Source: Phycisphaerae bacterium (GTDB lineage Bacteria; Planctomycetota; Phycisphaerae; SM23-33). Taken from it: DNA of 36,710 nt. The DNA lies in the NCBI GenBank assembly GCA_011050235.1, contig DRGC01000057.1, positions 1-36,710 of the forward strand. Reading direction: 5' to 3'. Within the stretch, counting starts at the first letter, position 1. Each line of letters opens with the position of its first letter. Positions 9,401 to 16,985 of the stretch are shown in pieces. The translations under genes and the position numbers were made by a program. The notes below the pieces were generated by a model that ran no database searches, was not told where the DNA came from, and saw nothing but the letters and a program-made list of their open reading frames with translations.

Positions 9401-10004
9401 CAACGGCAGCGGCCTGGTCGACGTAACGGACCTGTCGATCATGGCCAAGTACTTCGGCTTCGAAAGCCCGGGCGGCGCATTACCCGTCAGCGCAGCGGCC
9501 CTGCTCGCCGGCAGCGACACCCAGGCCGAACCGATCCTGGCCAGCGGCCAGGCGTTGGTCGTGTCCTCGGCGCTGAAGCTCGCGCCAGAGGCCACGTCGA
9601 TGCCGGATGCGCCTCAGCCAGCCGAGCCCGTGACGCTGTCCTCGCCTGGGCTGGCCGCCCCGGAAGCTGCGCCCATGCTGCAAAGCGCGCCGCCACAGCT
9701 TCGCGATGACGTGTTGCCGGCAGTCGCCATCGTCGATAGCCTCGGACGCCCAGCGTGGCCTTGGAACATTATCGCCGATGTTGCGTCGGACCATTCGGTT
9801 CCCGCGCCCCGTGGCCTGCGTTTCGCTCCGGCTGGCCCCCGCAACGGAGACGCCCATCCACACGCCGCGCCCCCCATGGCGGGGATATTGCCGGCCTCCG
9901 CGGGAGACCTTTCGGAGCCCGAGGATGAATTGGACGACATCCTCGCCATCTCATCGATGGACATCAGTCTGACACCCGCCATCGGGAGGTCGTTTCGAGG
10001 CTGA
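3477..10004 (+). CDS. Giant LEPR-motif surface protein with SdrD-B repeats and dockerin-like end
   Basis: This is a 2175-residue secreted or surface protein. AFEPLEPRLLLNG at residues 14-26 is the LEPR-XLL motif found at the start of very large planctomycete and some proteobacterial repeat proteins; it has no ordinary hydrophobic signal peptide. Seven SdrD/SpaA B-like beta-sandwich modules follow, each starting with a calcium-type motif such as GQVWEDLNGNGLRDPGE, near residues 30, 498, 736, 851, 1334, 1449 and 1550. Between them are segments with repeated VVVW/FVVTW strands (about 120-470 and 940-1300) and a third repetitive segment (about 1620-1860), all propeller-like. EF-hand/dockerin repeats (GDFNGDGLVDSLDID, GDINLDGLVDGTDLA, GDLNGSGLVDVTDLS) lie at about 1892-1996. 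A 180-residue Ala/Pro-rich tail ends the protein. The ATG at 3477 has GAAGG seven bases upstream. A structural or adhesive role is inferred. Confidence 0.85.
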   Translation: MRDTDSWGTLHRPAFEPLEPRLLLNGTIEGQVWEDLNGNGLRDPGELGLNGWTVELVDQLTNTVVDTQVTADIDLDASGTIDPFTESGLYTFTGVVDGTYEVRQVVPPDWSQTAPVFDAQAFEVADGRVSAIAMNNAGAFVVAWHAHGDRDDIFARFYNPDGSPGSEPFIVNTATTGLQRYAGVSINDAGDFVVTWASVEETFGISAQRYSADGATMGSELQISATGIDPEVFLEDDGSFLVCWSDEDGPRGQYFDSNGAASGAEFALQIDGAGWVNFSEEWIDQADDGTLIVTWRGPAGGANSWHVQRLAPDGTSLGTSLELDTYSSGDTFPESTVAANGAGEYVVVWKDAYNMYARSFGPDGVLRGEHAVPSGGRARFAVDMTANGQFVVIWGDFAVDDGWYQTFAQWFEADATPIGAVFEVSDWPRWSGGDRTVAVSDAGSMVALWDGDHPAQDGMMARRYPGLGPVDAYTVSLRDGQRLVDLNFGGFELGVVEGQIFEDLNVNGIRDGSEVGLNGWTVELLDIQTGQVVASTTSAADDLDGDGSIDPVTEAGLYSFTGLAGGDYRIRQIRQVGYEQTTPLPIADTYEHAETVYEVPRDPSVLVEFDFPVDLLSMPLGVDGATLTMELAYRDMWHWHYQLSAEGQDLGIVFNDVLTDEIHVSYDLLTALAADGTISFALQDTYGLDRHRDFITLSLAFSGVINPALHDVSIVSGSVIDTTNFGLVSTDSTISGQVFEDTDGNGARDGGEVGLNDWHVDLIDVGTGLTVARATTADEDIDGDGTIDPETEAGRYAFHPVLPGTYEVRQATPTTHHQTLPGTLYQLVVGTTDDVTGIDFGSQLTPVVIDGQVFVDANVNGQHDVGEVGLNGVTIELLDFWTNAVVSTTVTGDIDLDGDGVIDPLTESGRYEFAGLLPEDYRVRQVLLGPNWEWTGPLPDLQMMSPIRRVSDPAEGLQEDPDIAMAADGSVVVVWESANDSGMGGIWGRAHDASGTPVGSQFPVYVDPAFNGGQPGVAMLDTGRFVVTWVDKAVDSDYGIRASVFEADGTPVVGPFLVNTHVDDTQSFPAIATNGDHFVIVWRQDGATEDGAFGRVFESDGTPISGEFRVNADAGEYAFDLSVAMLPDGDFMASWWEDYYDRRAYIRGFNADGTPINDPVEIVIPGQSEASSPSVIASGTDSYRLFWNAQISGAWYHYTQQVGVDGLVLGDPADFGYGRSDIAPASNGGFATSNSPAYEGVGGQLFGADAALASNFTFVTDVYTPRQHVSAVGVNDMGLVAVTWHEGEEDDPANGIFVRLAGGGLQPRETVLTTTWGDRAAGDFGNVLPGDVSGQVFDDLDGDGSRGAGETGLNDWVVKLVDAATGQVIASVLTAEIDLDGDGSIDPETEAGLYTIETLWSGDFQLRITWPDDYWPTVPADGIHTLTLPPGASLSGYDFGAVEFASVSGQVYYDLNGNGQQDGSEPLRHGWLVQVLDPDTWEVVAFTEAVGGTYQIEGLVPGDYRLELMPIVGWAISEPLAGYYDVMLSISEDRTDLDFGVELADARIAGQVFGDLDGNGVRDGDEVGIDGWTVELVDPATGGVIAAATTASEDLNGDGIIDPATERGRYRFAGLVQDDYEVRQVVPAGWQQTAPMGVEERAFAAEVVGGAVTVHEFDVATGAILNSFAGPQAVAMAGYQGLAVGPDSLFYVDASDWFTPTLWELDLDTGAVIDSDPLTFGAIYVIKGLAYLDGLLYIQYMPDQVAVWDPASDSFIRTLTIAAVVTGGLTGAGDLGVLFDSNAAGEIIAIDPTDGSVLSTFATGLGALDGGLAYVGGELLAIGLGLGSLVHRIDPATGAVLDSFALGVTGSIVGLGGDRPNLPVPVNYAMSLGPSDVVDGRDFANLAPAVAGDFNGDGLVDSLDIDLLYANQGDAAFDLDGDGDADSDDMDVLIHDILNTEYGDINLDGLVDGTDLAILKTNFASQGVGWSGGDLNGSGLVDVTDLSIMAKYFGFESPGGALPVSAAALLAGSDTQAEPILASGQALVVSSALKLAPEATSMPDAPQPAEPVTLSSPGLAAPEAAPMLQSAPPQLRDDVLPAVAIVDSLGRPAWPWNIIADVASDHSVPAPRGLRFAPAGPRNGDAHPHAAPPMAGILPASAGDLSEPEDELDDILAISSMDISLTPAIGRSFRG

Positions 10005-10077
10005 GGGCAGCGGCACCTTTCGGCGGCAAGAGCGGCTTGGGGGTTTGCTGGATGGATGACGTGAGCGGCCGGCGCAA

Positions 10078-10111
10078 GAAGAACGCCGCCCCGCGAAGGG
10101 CGGCGTTCTTG
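10078..10111. terminator. Rho-independent-type hairpin after cspA (possibly bidirectional)
   Basis: The arms AAGAACGCCGCCC (10079-10091) and GGGCGGCGTTCTT (10098-10110) form a perfect 13-bp stem with a six-base loop. It sits 18 bases beyond the minus-strand cold-shock gene stop and about 75 bases beyond the plus-strand giant gene stop. The two genes converge here, so it could serve both. The T-tract is short (TTCTTCTTG) on the cspA strand. Confidence 0.7.
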
Positions 10112-10128
10112 ATTCACATCCAAGCAGG

Positions 10129-10329
10129 TTAGACCTTGCGGACGTTGATGGCCTTGGGGCCCTTGGGCCCTTCGGTCAGTTCGAACTCCACAGTCTCGCC
10201 TTCGGTGAGCGACTTGAAGCCTTCGCCCTGGATGTCGGCGTGATGAACGAACGCGTCCGTGCCGTCATCGGTCGTGATAAACCCAAAACCCTTGGAATCG
10301 TTGAACCACTTCACTTTACCTGTTGCCAT
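10129..10329 (-). CDS. Cold-shock-domain RNA chaperone (CspA family)
   Basis: This is a 66-residue single cold-shock domain protein that binds single-stranded RNA or DNA and melts RNA secondary structure. RNP1 is present as KGFGFIT (residues 14-20) and RNP2 as DAFVHH (about 27-32). The N-terminus [17 protein letters not shown] is typical. I chose the ATG at 10329-10327 because AAGGAG lies eight bases before it and family homology begins there. A longer in-frame start at 10380 would add 17 residues without family similarity. A strong hairpin follows the stop. Bacteria usually carry several copies, so the specific paralogue name is not assigned. Confidence 0.95.
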   Translation of the reverse strand: MATGKVKWFNDSKGFGFITTDDGTDAFVHHADIQGEGFKSLTEGETVEFELTEGPKGPKAINVRKV

Positions 10330-10853
10330 TGTTATGGCTCCTTGAGAGATCAGCACACTAGATTCGCCAGCGTCATCCAAGCCGACTCATCCGCTGCAGT
10401 GAAGTGGTAAACACTCCCGAGATGCGGTAAACCTGGGTGCAAGCTGCAAACGAACAGCGATGCTAACCGTGCTTGCTGGCGGCCATGAGAGAACTCCTCT
10501 CACCCCCGTCAGCCCTAATTTGCCTAATTTTCCCGTCGGCCCTTACGGAAGTCAAAGGAAATTATGGAAATATCCCCAGCCCTGACTTTGGACTGCCCGC
10601 CCTTCCCCCGCGGCGCGCACGCTTGCATCAGGCCGGGCGATCCGATACACTATTGGGCTCTCATGATGATGCGGACTCACACATCCGGTCTGGGCGTCTT
10701 TGGGAGGCTCTTCACGAGCCTGCTGCGGACGCTGCGCGCCGTTCATTGGCCTGCTGCTGCGGCCTGACCTCTGCGGCTGACCCCGGGCCTTGCGGCTGGG
10801 GCGCCGACACCACCTGACCCCATCGATGCAAAAGGGGCCTCCCGGAGTATCCT
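10330..10853. other. Divergent intergenic region between cspA-type gene and typA
   Basis: These 524 bases contain no convincing gene; the short open frames have no recognisable family features. A direct repeat of GGTAAAC occurs at 10406-10412 and 10426-10432, a start-to-start spacing of 20 bases. It would lie in or near the leader of the cold-shock gene and could be an operator or RNA element. A small hairpin, AGGCTC/GAGCCT, is at 10705-10721. No clear typA promoter was identified. Confidence 0.5.
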
Positions 10854-12698
<1,845 letters not shown>

Positions 12699-12785
12699 AT
12701 CCCCCGCGAAAGAACGGAGAGCGGGATTGAAACGGCGAGCGGAATTAGAGGATTGATGGGATTTCAGGATTGTGTGTTGTTGTAT

Positions 12786-12820
12786 CCCGGTTCCCAGCTC
12801 CCGATTGCCGGTTCCCCTCT
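12786..12820. repeat. Five-unit 7-base repeat array abutting a stop codon
   Basis: Five consecutive 7-mers occur here: CCCGGTT, CCCAGCT, CCCGATT, GCCGGTT, CCCCTCT. The array ends at 12820, directly against the stop codon of the minus-strand isomerase gene (12821-12823). Upstream, at 12729-12740, is GAAACGGCGAGC, a 12-mer found again at 16736-16747 beside another 7-mer array. The remaining bases between typA and this array hold no gene. Confidence 0.7.
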
Positions 12821-13699
12821 TCAGGGCATGCGCGGGGCGAAGGATGTGCCGACGACCCGGGCGATGTGGTGGAGGCGGGCGAAGTTTAGAGCGTAGTCGG
12901 CTTCGGTTGCGAGGTGTTCGCAGTAGCAGGGGGTGTCGGCCGGCAGGTGGGCCAGGCGGCGGAGGTAGGTCTCGTAGTCCATCGACCCTTCGCCGATGAG
13001 CACTTCCTTAAAGGCCATGAAATCGCCCGGCCCGCGCGTGAACAGGACGTCTTTCAGGTGGACGCTGAACACTTTGTCGGCCAGCAGGTCGAAGGTGCGG
13101 TCGATCAGGTCGGTCGTGCGGTAGTAGTGGTCCTGGGAGACCATGTTCATCTGGTCGAGGTGCAGGCCCAGCATGGGGTGGTCGACGCTGTCGATGAACT
13201 CCCGTATGTCCTCGGGCTGGTAGAAGAACGTGTTGTTCCACGGCTCGATGATGTATTTGACGTTCGCCAGGTCCAGGCCGTCGAGGATGCGAAGCACGAT
13301 CTCGCGAAACTCGGCGGCCGCCGCGGGCGAGAACATGTACGGATCGGTCGGGTGCGGGTGCGTGGGGTTGTCGGATGGATGGTTCGTCCCCACCAGCGTG
13401 ATCACGCTGCCGCACCCCATCCGCTCAGCCTTGGCCAGCGCCGAGCGAACATGGTCGATGTGCTGCGACCGCTGCTGCTCGTCGCGGGTCAGCATGTTGG
13501 CGAAGTAGAATGCCTCCCCGATCGTCAGCCCCAACGACCGCGCCTTGGCCCCGTAGGCCTCGCACTGGCCGTCCGTCATAGCCCAAAGCGGCGGCGCGAT
13601 GATGGCCGACAGGCCGTAGGTGTCCAGCTTCTCGCACAGCGGCGACAGGTCGTCGACTCGCGGCGCGGCAAAGGTCCCGTCGGCGGCTCCCAGTCTCAT
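12821..13699 (-). CDS. Sugar phosphate isomerase/epimerase-like TIM-barrel protein
   Basis: This 292-residue protein belongs to the xylose isomerase-like / AP endonuclease family 2 superfamily, whose members isomerise or epimerise sugars or keto acids using a metal held by Glu, Asp and His. Candidate ligands and barrel strands are in YIIEPWN (Glu, about residue 152), MLGLHLDQMNM (Asp, about 180), FSVHLKD (His, about 213) and LIGEGSMDYETYLRRL (Glu, about 235). The ATG at 13699 is preceded by AAGGAG at about eight bases. It converges on typA and stands alone, so the substrate cannot be inferred. The fold call is good; the exact reaction is unknown. Confidence 0.8.
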   Translation of the reverse strand: MRLGAADGTFAAPRVDDLSPLCEKLDTYGLSAIIAPPLWAMTDGQCEAYGAKARSLGLTIGEAFYFANMLTRDEQQRSQHIDHVRSALAKAERMGCGSVITLVGTNHPSDNPTHPHPTDPYMFSPAAAAEFREIVLRILDGLDLANVKYIIEPWNNTFFYQPEDIREFIDSVDHPMLGLHLDQMNMVSQDHYYRTTDLIDRTFDLLADKVFSVHLKDVLFTRGPGDFMAFKEVLIGEGSMDYETYLRRLAHLPADTPCYCEHLATEADYALNFARLHHIARVVGTSFAPRMP

Positions 13700-14006
13700 G
13701 GGCCGGTCTCCTTATCACTCCCGCAAGCATACCCGCAGCGGGGCCGGGCGGGCAATCGCATCTCAAGGCTTGTGGGGCGCCCGGCCGAATCATCCACAGT
13801 TCCGGAGGGACGACCAGACGTTAGCCGGGCCCGTGAGGGCCCGGTGGGCGAGCTCGCAATTGGGCAGAGCCCCGGCGGGGCGATAGAGGGAATCTCATTC
13901 GGCCCAGCCCCCGGTTCCCGGATCCTTTTTCGGTGGGGGCCGGGCCAAGGCTGCGGTATGCTTTGTACGGCAGTCGCGCAGCACGCGGCCGTAAGAGGAA
14001 TCACGG
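13700..14006. other. Gene-free divergent region with GC hairpin
   Basis: No coding region is supported in these 307 bases. A perfect 8-bp stem, CCGGGCCC/GGGCCCGG with loop GTGA, lies at 13826-13845. It has no T-tract and could be a regulatory or REP-like element. AGAGGA before 14007 is the ribosome-binding site of the next gene. Confidence 0.5.
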
Positions 14007-14720
14007 ATGAGCACACAGCAGCCGACAGACCCCTCACAATCGCGACCGCCCCAGCAACCGCCCCAGCCGCTACGGCCGGAGCTCCGACCTTTTGGGCAAG
14101 CCGACGCGCCGCCCGTCGCTGCCGCCGCCGACCGGCCTCTGTCGCCTGAGCATCTCCTGCAGGTTGAACAGGCCGACGTCCGCGCCCGCACGCTTCGCAA
14201 GGCGGGCGGCGTGGCGATGTTCAACGGCGTCACCTTCGCGATCTTCGCCGCCGGCTCGGGCCTGTTCGCACTGGTCAACCTGATGTTTGGCGAGTTCGAT
14301 GCCGCGTCGGTCGTCATGACCGTCGGGCTTGCCGTGGTGGCGAGCAACGAGTTCAAGGGGCGCCGGCTGATCCGCAGCTTCGACCGCCGGGCCCCGAAAC
14401 TGCTTGGCTGGAACCAGATCGGCCTGATGGCGCTGCTGGTCGCCTACGGCGCGTGGATGATCGCCAACGCCTACCTCGGCCCGGACCCCTACGCCGAGCA
14501 GATCGCCGAAAATCCGAGCGTGGCCGATCAGTATGCGTGGATGAGCCAGATAGACATGGCGGTGAAGCTGGCCGTCTACGGCGGGCTGATCGCGGGAACG
14601 CTGATCTTCCAGGGCCTCAACGCCCGCTACTACTTCTCCCGCGCCAAACTCCTGACCGCCTACCTCGACGAAACCCCCGACTGGGTCGTCGACCTCCAAC
14701 GCCGCTCACCCGGAGCGTGA
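14007..14720 (+). CDS. Small integral membrane protein, unknown function
   Basis: I do not recognise the family. The 237-residue product has a Pro/Gln-rich, probably cytoplasmic N-terminus (residues 1-45) and a short charged segment. About four hydrophobic helices follow, near residues 75-97 (VTFAIFAAGSGLFALVNLMF), 98-112, 133-153 (IGLMALLVAYGAWMIANAYL) and 185-205 (LAVYGGLIAGTLIFQGL). The conserved-looking end TAYLDETPDWVVDLQRRSPG is striking because the last 23 codons are repeated, at about 87% identity, as an isolated fragment two kilobases downstream (16750-16818). The ATG at 14007 has AGAGGA about eight bases upstream. The stop lies ten bases before a 7-mer repeat array. Confidence 0.75.
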   Translation: MSTQQPTDPSQSRPPQQPPQPLRPELRPFGQADAPPVAAAADRPLSPEHLLQVEQADVRARTLRKAGGVAMFNGVTFAIFAAGSGLFALVNLMFGEFDAASVVMTVGLAVVASNEFKGRRLIRSFDRRAPKLLGWNQIGLMALLVAYGAWMIANAYLGPDPYAEQIAENPSVADQYAWMSQIDMAVKLAVYGGLIAGTLIFQGLNARYYFSRAKLLTAYLDETPDWVVDLQRRSPGA

Positions 14721-14729
14721 GGCAGAGCA

Positions 14730-14757
14730 ATTGCCGATTGCGGATTGCCGAATGCGC
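14730..14757. repeat. 7-base ATTGNCG-type array
   Basis: Four successive 7-mers, ATTGCCG, ATTGCGG, ATTGCCG and AATGCGC, start ten bases after the membrane protein stop. The lead-in GAGGCAGAGC is shared with the array at 16704, where it is again followed by an ATTG unit. A related trace, GATTGAACTG, is at 14809. Confidence 0.75.
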
Positions 14758-14805
14758 CCGAAGGACGTCCCTTGTTGGGGCGCCCGAAGGGCGTCCCTTC
14801 TTGGG
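14754..14805. repeat. Two tandem 26-base repeats
   Basis: Bases 14754-14779 and 14780-14805 are adjacent copies of a 26-base unit that begins GCGCCCGAAGG and ends in TTGGG, with 24 of 26 bases identical. The unit has partial dyad symmetry (GAAGG...CCCTT). It overlaps the end of the preceding 7-mer array. Confidence 0.8.
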
Positions 14806-15097
14806 AGCGATTGAACTGAAGAAGCAGAAGGGGGCCTGGGGCTTGAGGTCTGCAGCCGACCGCAGTCTCGGTGTGTAAGATCGGGCTTTGCCCGACCGAC
14901 GACGTGAGGCTTGGCGGCATATCTTTCGCCGATTTCTATGGACGAGCTGAAATGGAGATAGCTGTGCCTACAATTATGTAATACTCGGCGGGCGATCGAG
15001 GGCGTCGGCGACATGTGCAGCCGCGCCCGCCTGAGACCGCTGCTGAAGAAGCTGCTCGCGCGAATCCCGGCGGTTTGGCCGCAAGAAGGATCAGGCA
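14806..15097. other. Gene-free region upstream of the phosphatase gene
   Basis: No gene is supported here. It contains a short 7-base-phased stretch (GCCTGGG, GCTTGAG, GTCTGCA at 14834-14854) and a 6-bp hairpin, TCGGGC/GCCCGA, with loop TTT (14881-14895). GAAGGATCA just before 15098 gives the phosphatase ribosome-binding site. Confidence 0.5.
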
Positions 15098-16687
15098 ATG
15101 ACCCATGCGGAACACATCACTCAAGAAGGGGCCTCTCCGCGGGAGACCGACCTACCCTTTGGCCACTATTGTCGCTACAAGCTTTCCACGATGCGATGTC
15201 GGATCAGATCGCTCGGCAAGCAATCGCTGCGGTTGGGTCGCTGGTTGGAGTCAGACGTATTCCCGGCTGCGAGCCAGGCTGGGCACGAGGTCGTTCACCT
15301 GGAGGCCCGGCCGGAAGGCGTGATCCGTCTGGAACCGAAAGAGGGCATGGACACGACGCTGGAGCTGACCGATTGCCACGAGCTCTGTGCATTTCTGGAA
15401 CGGATAGCCATTCGCAGCTTGGAACTGGAGACTCGGCTGGAGAGTAACCAGATCGTGGACGTGCTCATGTTCCTGTACACCTATCGTCGGGCGCTATCCC
15501 CACGTCACGACGGCAGCAAGCCGGCCACGGGTGTGGGCGGGCAGTTACTCAGTGACCACGGCGTGCACTTCTGTTGCACCCAAATACGGGTGCGTGACCA
15601 AGCTCTGATGGTCGAGTACAGCTACTGCGTCACCCGGCTGAGCCAGCTTGTCCGATGGTTTGAGCGGAAGCATCTTCACTTCAGCGATCATCGGGCTCTC
15701 TTTCACGCGGCGCCACGTTATGGGGCATTGGCGGTGGCCCTGTCGCTGGCCGTCCTTTTGGCGTTCGTTCTCACCAACAGCCTGCAACTCCTGATTGTCG
15801 CCGCGCTGGTCCAAGGGGCGGTCTTGTTTGCAGCCGTTTACTTGTTCTTCCGGGGAATGGGCAGCATCGAGTACGACAACGAAGAGAAGGCCTACCGACT
15901 TGCCAGGGCCCATGCAGACCTGACGCGCCATGCAGCCCGAATTCACGATGACCTTGCATCCGCACGCACGGTCCAGCGAAAACTCCTACCCGACCCGCGG
16001 CAGATGCCTCTGGCCGAGACGCTCGAATGGATCAGTAGCTTCGCGCCGGAAACCGAGGTGGGCGGCGACTATTTCGATGCCGCCCAATTGGGCGACCACA
16101 AGGCCGCGATGGTGTTCGCCGATGTCAGCGGCCACGGCATGGCCGCGGCGCTCATCACCGTGATCGTCAAGATGGCATTCCGGTCATGGGTCGAGGGCGA
16201 GTGGTCCTTGAGCGATTTTGCCCGCCGTGTTAACCGCGACCTCTGCCAATTCACCCCCGACAGCAGTTTCGTCGTGCTGGTGGCGGCGATTTACGACCAC
16301 GCGAACGAACGTCTGGACTTCGTTAACTGTGGACATGCCCCTGAGCCCTTCCATCTGCCGGCCGACCTGTCCCAGCCGGTGGTCGGTCTTCCGAGAACCG
16401 GCTCGATGCTCCTGGGGCTGGAAGACTATATTGAGGTCCATGAGGCCGCCCTGTCGCTCGCCCCCGGGGATGCCATCCTCTTGGCCACCGACGGCCTGAC
16501 CGAAGCCATGAACGATCAGGGCGAATTGTACGGTGATGATCGCCTTGTGGAGTTCCTGACAACCCATCGTTCGAAACCCGTGGCGGACCTCGTGGCCTCT
16601 CTCGTGGAAGATGTCTCCCGATTCGTAGGAACCGCCCAACAGAGCGACGACCGCACCGTACTGGCCTTTCGCGTCCGCGGGGGCTGA
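15098..16687 (+). CDS. Membrane-anchored SpoIIE/RsbU-type PP2C serine phosphatase
   Basis: This 529-residue protein probably acts in a partner-switching signalling pathway, dephosphorylating a serine on an anti-sigma-antagonist. The N-terminal 200 residues match no domain I recognise. Two hydrophobic helices follow (about residues 208-254, YGALAVALSLAVLLAFVL and LLIVAALVQGAVLFAAVYLF), then a helical linker with ASARTVQRKLLPD. That motif is the typical start of SpoIIE-family phosphatases. The catalytic domain shows VGGDYFDA (about 320), FADVSGHGMAAAL (about 340), LLATDGLTEA (about 464) and SDDRTVLAF at the end; their aspartates match the PP2C manganese ligands. AAGGAT precedes the ATG. No kinase or STAS partner is nearby. 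An unusual feature is that the putative sensor domain is N-terminal and cytoplasmic. Confidence 0.88.
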   Translation: MTHAEHITQEGASPRETDLPFGHYCRYKLSTMRCRIRSLGKQSLRLGRWLESDVFPAASQAGHEVVHLEARPEGVIRLEPKEGMDTTLELTDCHELCAFLERIAIRSLELETRLESNQIVDVLMFLYTYRRALSPRHDGSKPATGVGGQLLSDHGVHFCCTQIRVRDQALMVEYSYCVTRLSQLVRWFERKHLHFSDHRALFHAAPRYGALAVALSLAVLLAFVLTNSLQLLIVAALVQGAVLFAAVYLFFRGMGSIEYDNEEKAYRLARAHADLTRHAARIHDDLASARTVQRKLLPDPRQMPLAETLEWISSFAPETEVGGDYFDAAQLGDHKAAMVFADVSGHGMAAALITVIVKMAFRSWVEGEWSLSDFARRVNRDLCQFTPDSSFVVLVAAIYDHANERLDFVNCGHAPEPFHLPADLSQPVVGLPRTGSMLLGLEDYIEVHEAALSLAPGDAILLATDGLTEAMNDQGELYGDDRLVEFLTTHRSKPVADLVASLVEDVSRFVGTAQQSDDRTVLAFRVRGG

Positions 16688-16703
16688 GGTTTGAGGCAGA
16701 GCG

Positions 16704-16731
16704 ATTGTCGAATGCCGATTGCCGATTGAAC
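16704..16731. repeat. 7-base ATTGNCG-type array after phosphatase gene
   Basis: Four successive 7-mers, ATTGTCG, AATGCCG, ATTGCCG and ATTGAAC, begin 17 bases after the phosphatase stop. The array is preceded by TTTGAGGCAGAGCG, matching the lead-in of the array at 14730, and followed by TGCAGAAACGGCGAGC. Confidence 0.75.
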
Positions 16732-16749
16732 TGCAGAAACGGCGAGCAC

Positions 16750-16818
16750 CTGGCCGCCTACCTCAACGAAACTCCCGACTGGATCCTCGACCTCCAACAC
16801 CGCTCACCCGGAGGATAA
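16750..16818 (+). pseudogene. Duplicated 3'-end fragment of the 14007-14720 membrane gene
   Basis: Twenty-three codons ending in TAA read LAAYLNETPDWILDLQ, then HRSPGG. They align without gaps to the last 23 codons of the membrane protein gene at 14652-14720, with 60 of 69 bases identical. There is no start codon or upstream reading frame homologous to the parent. This is a remnant of either a lost paralogue or a local duplication, lying between a 7-mer array and the ATPase operon. Confidence 0.85.
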
Positions 16819-16841
16819 AGCCGAACGCAGTTCGACCGACG

Positions 16842-16862
16842 GCTTGAGGCTTGGGGCTTGCA
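16842..16862. repeat. Short 7-base GCTTGAG-type array
   Basis: Three 7-mers, GCTTGAG, GCTTGGG and GCTTGCA, lie 24 bases after the duplicated gene end. The unit resembles, in the same orientation, the reverse complement of the CCTCAAG units at 23483-23517. The following bases up to 16985 form the leader of the ATPase operon and hold no other gene. Confidence 0.6.
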
Positions 16863-16985
16863 TAAAGCGGCCCAGGACAATAGGATGCCTGTGCAGAGAT
16901 TCTCAGTCGGGTGCCGATGAAATGGCATGGTCACTCAATAGCCGGATGGGTCACGAGTGGCACCCCTACTGGAAGAACATGTCCC

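Noticed and set aside
10473-10817. 114-codon frame between the cold-shock gene and typA
   Set aside because: No ribosome-binding site, no motif and an Arg/Ala/Ser-rich composition expected from random GC-rich sequence.
12914-14149. 411-codon plus-strand frame opposite the isomerase gene
   Set aside because: It overlaps two better supported genes, and its translation is a typical antisense shadow.
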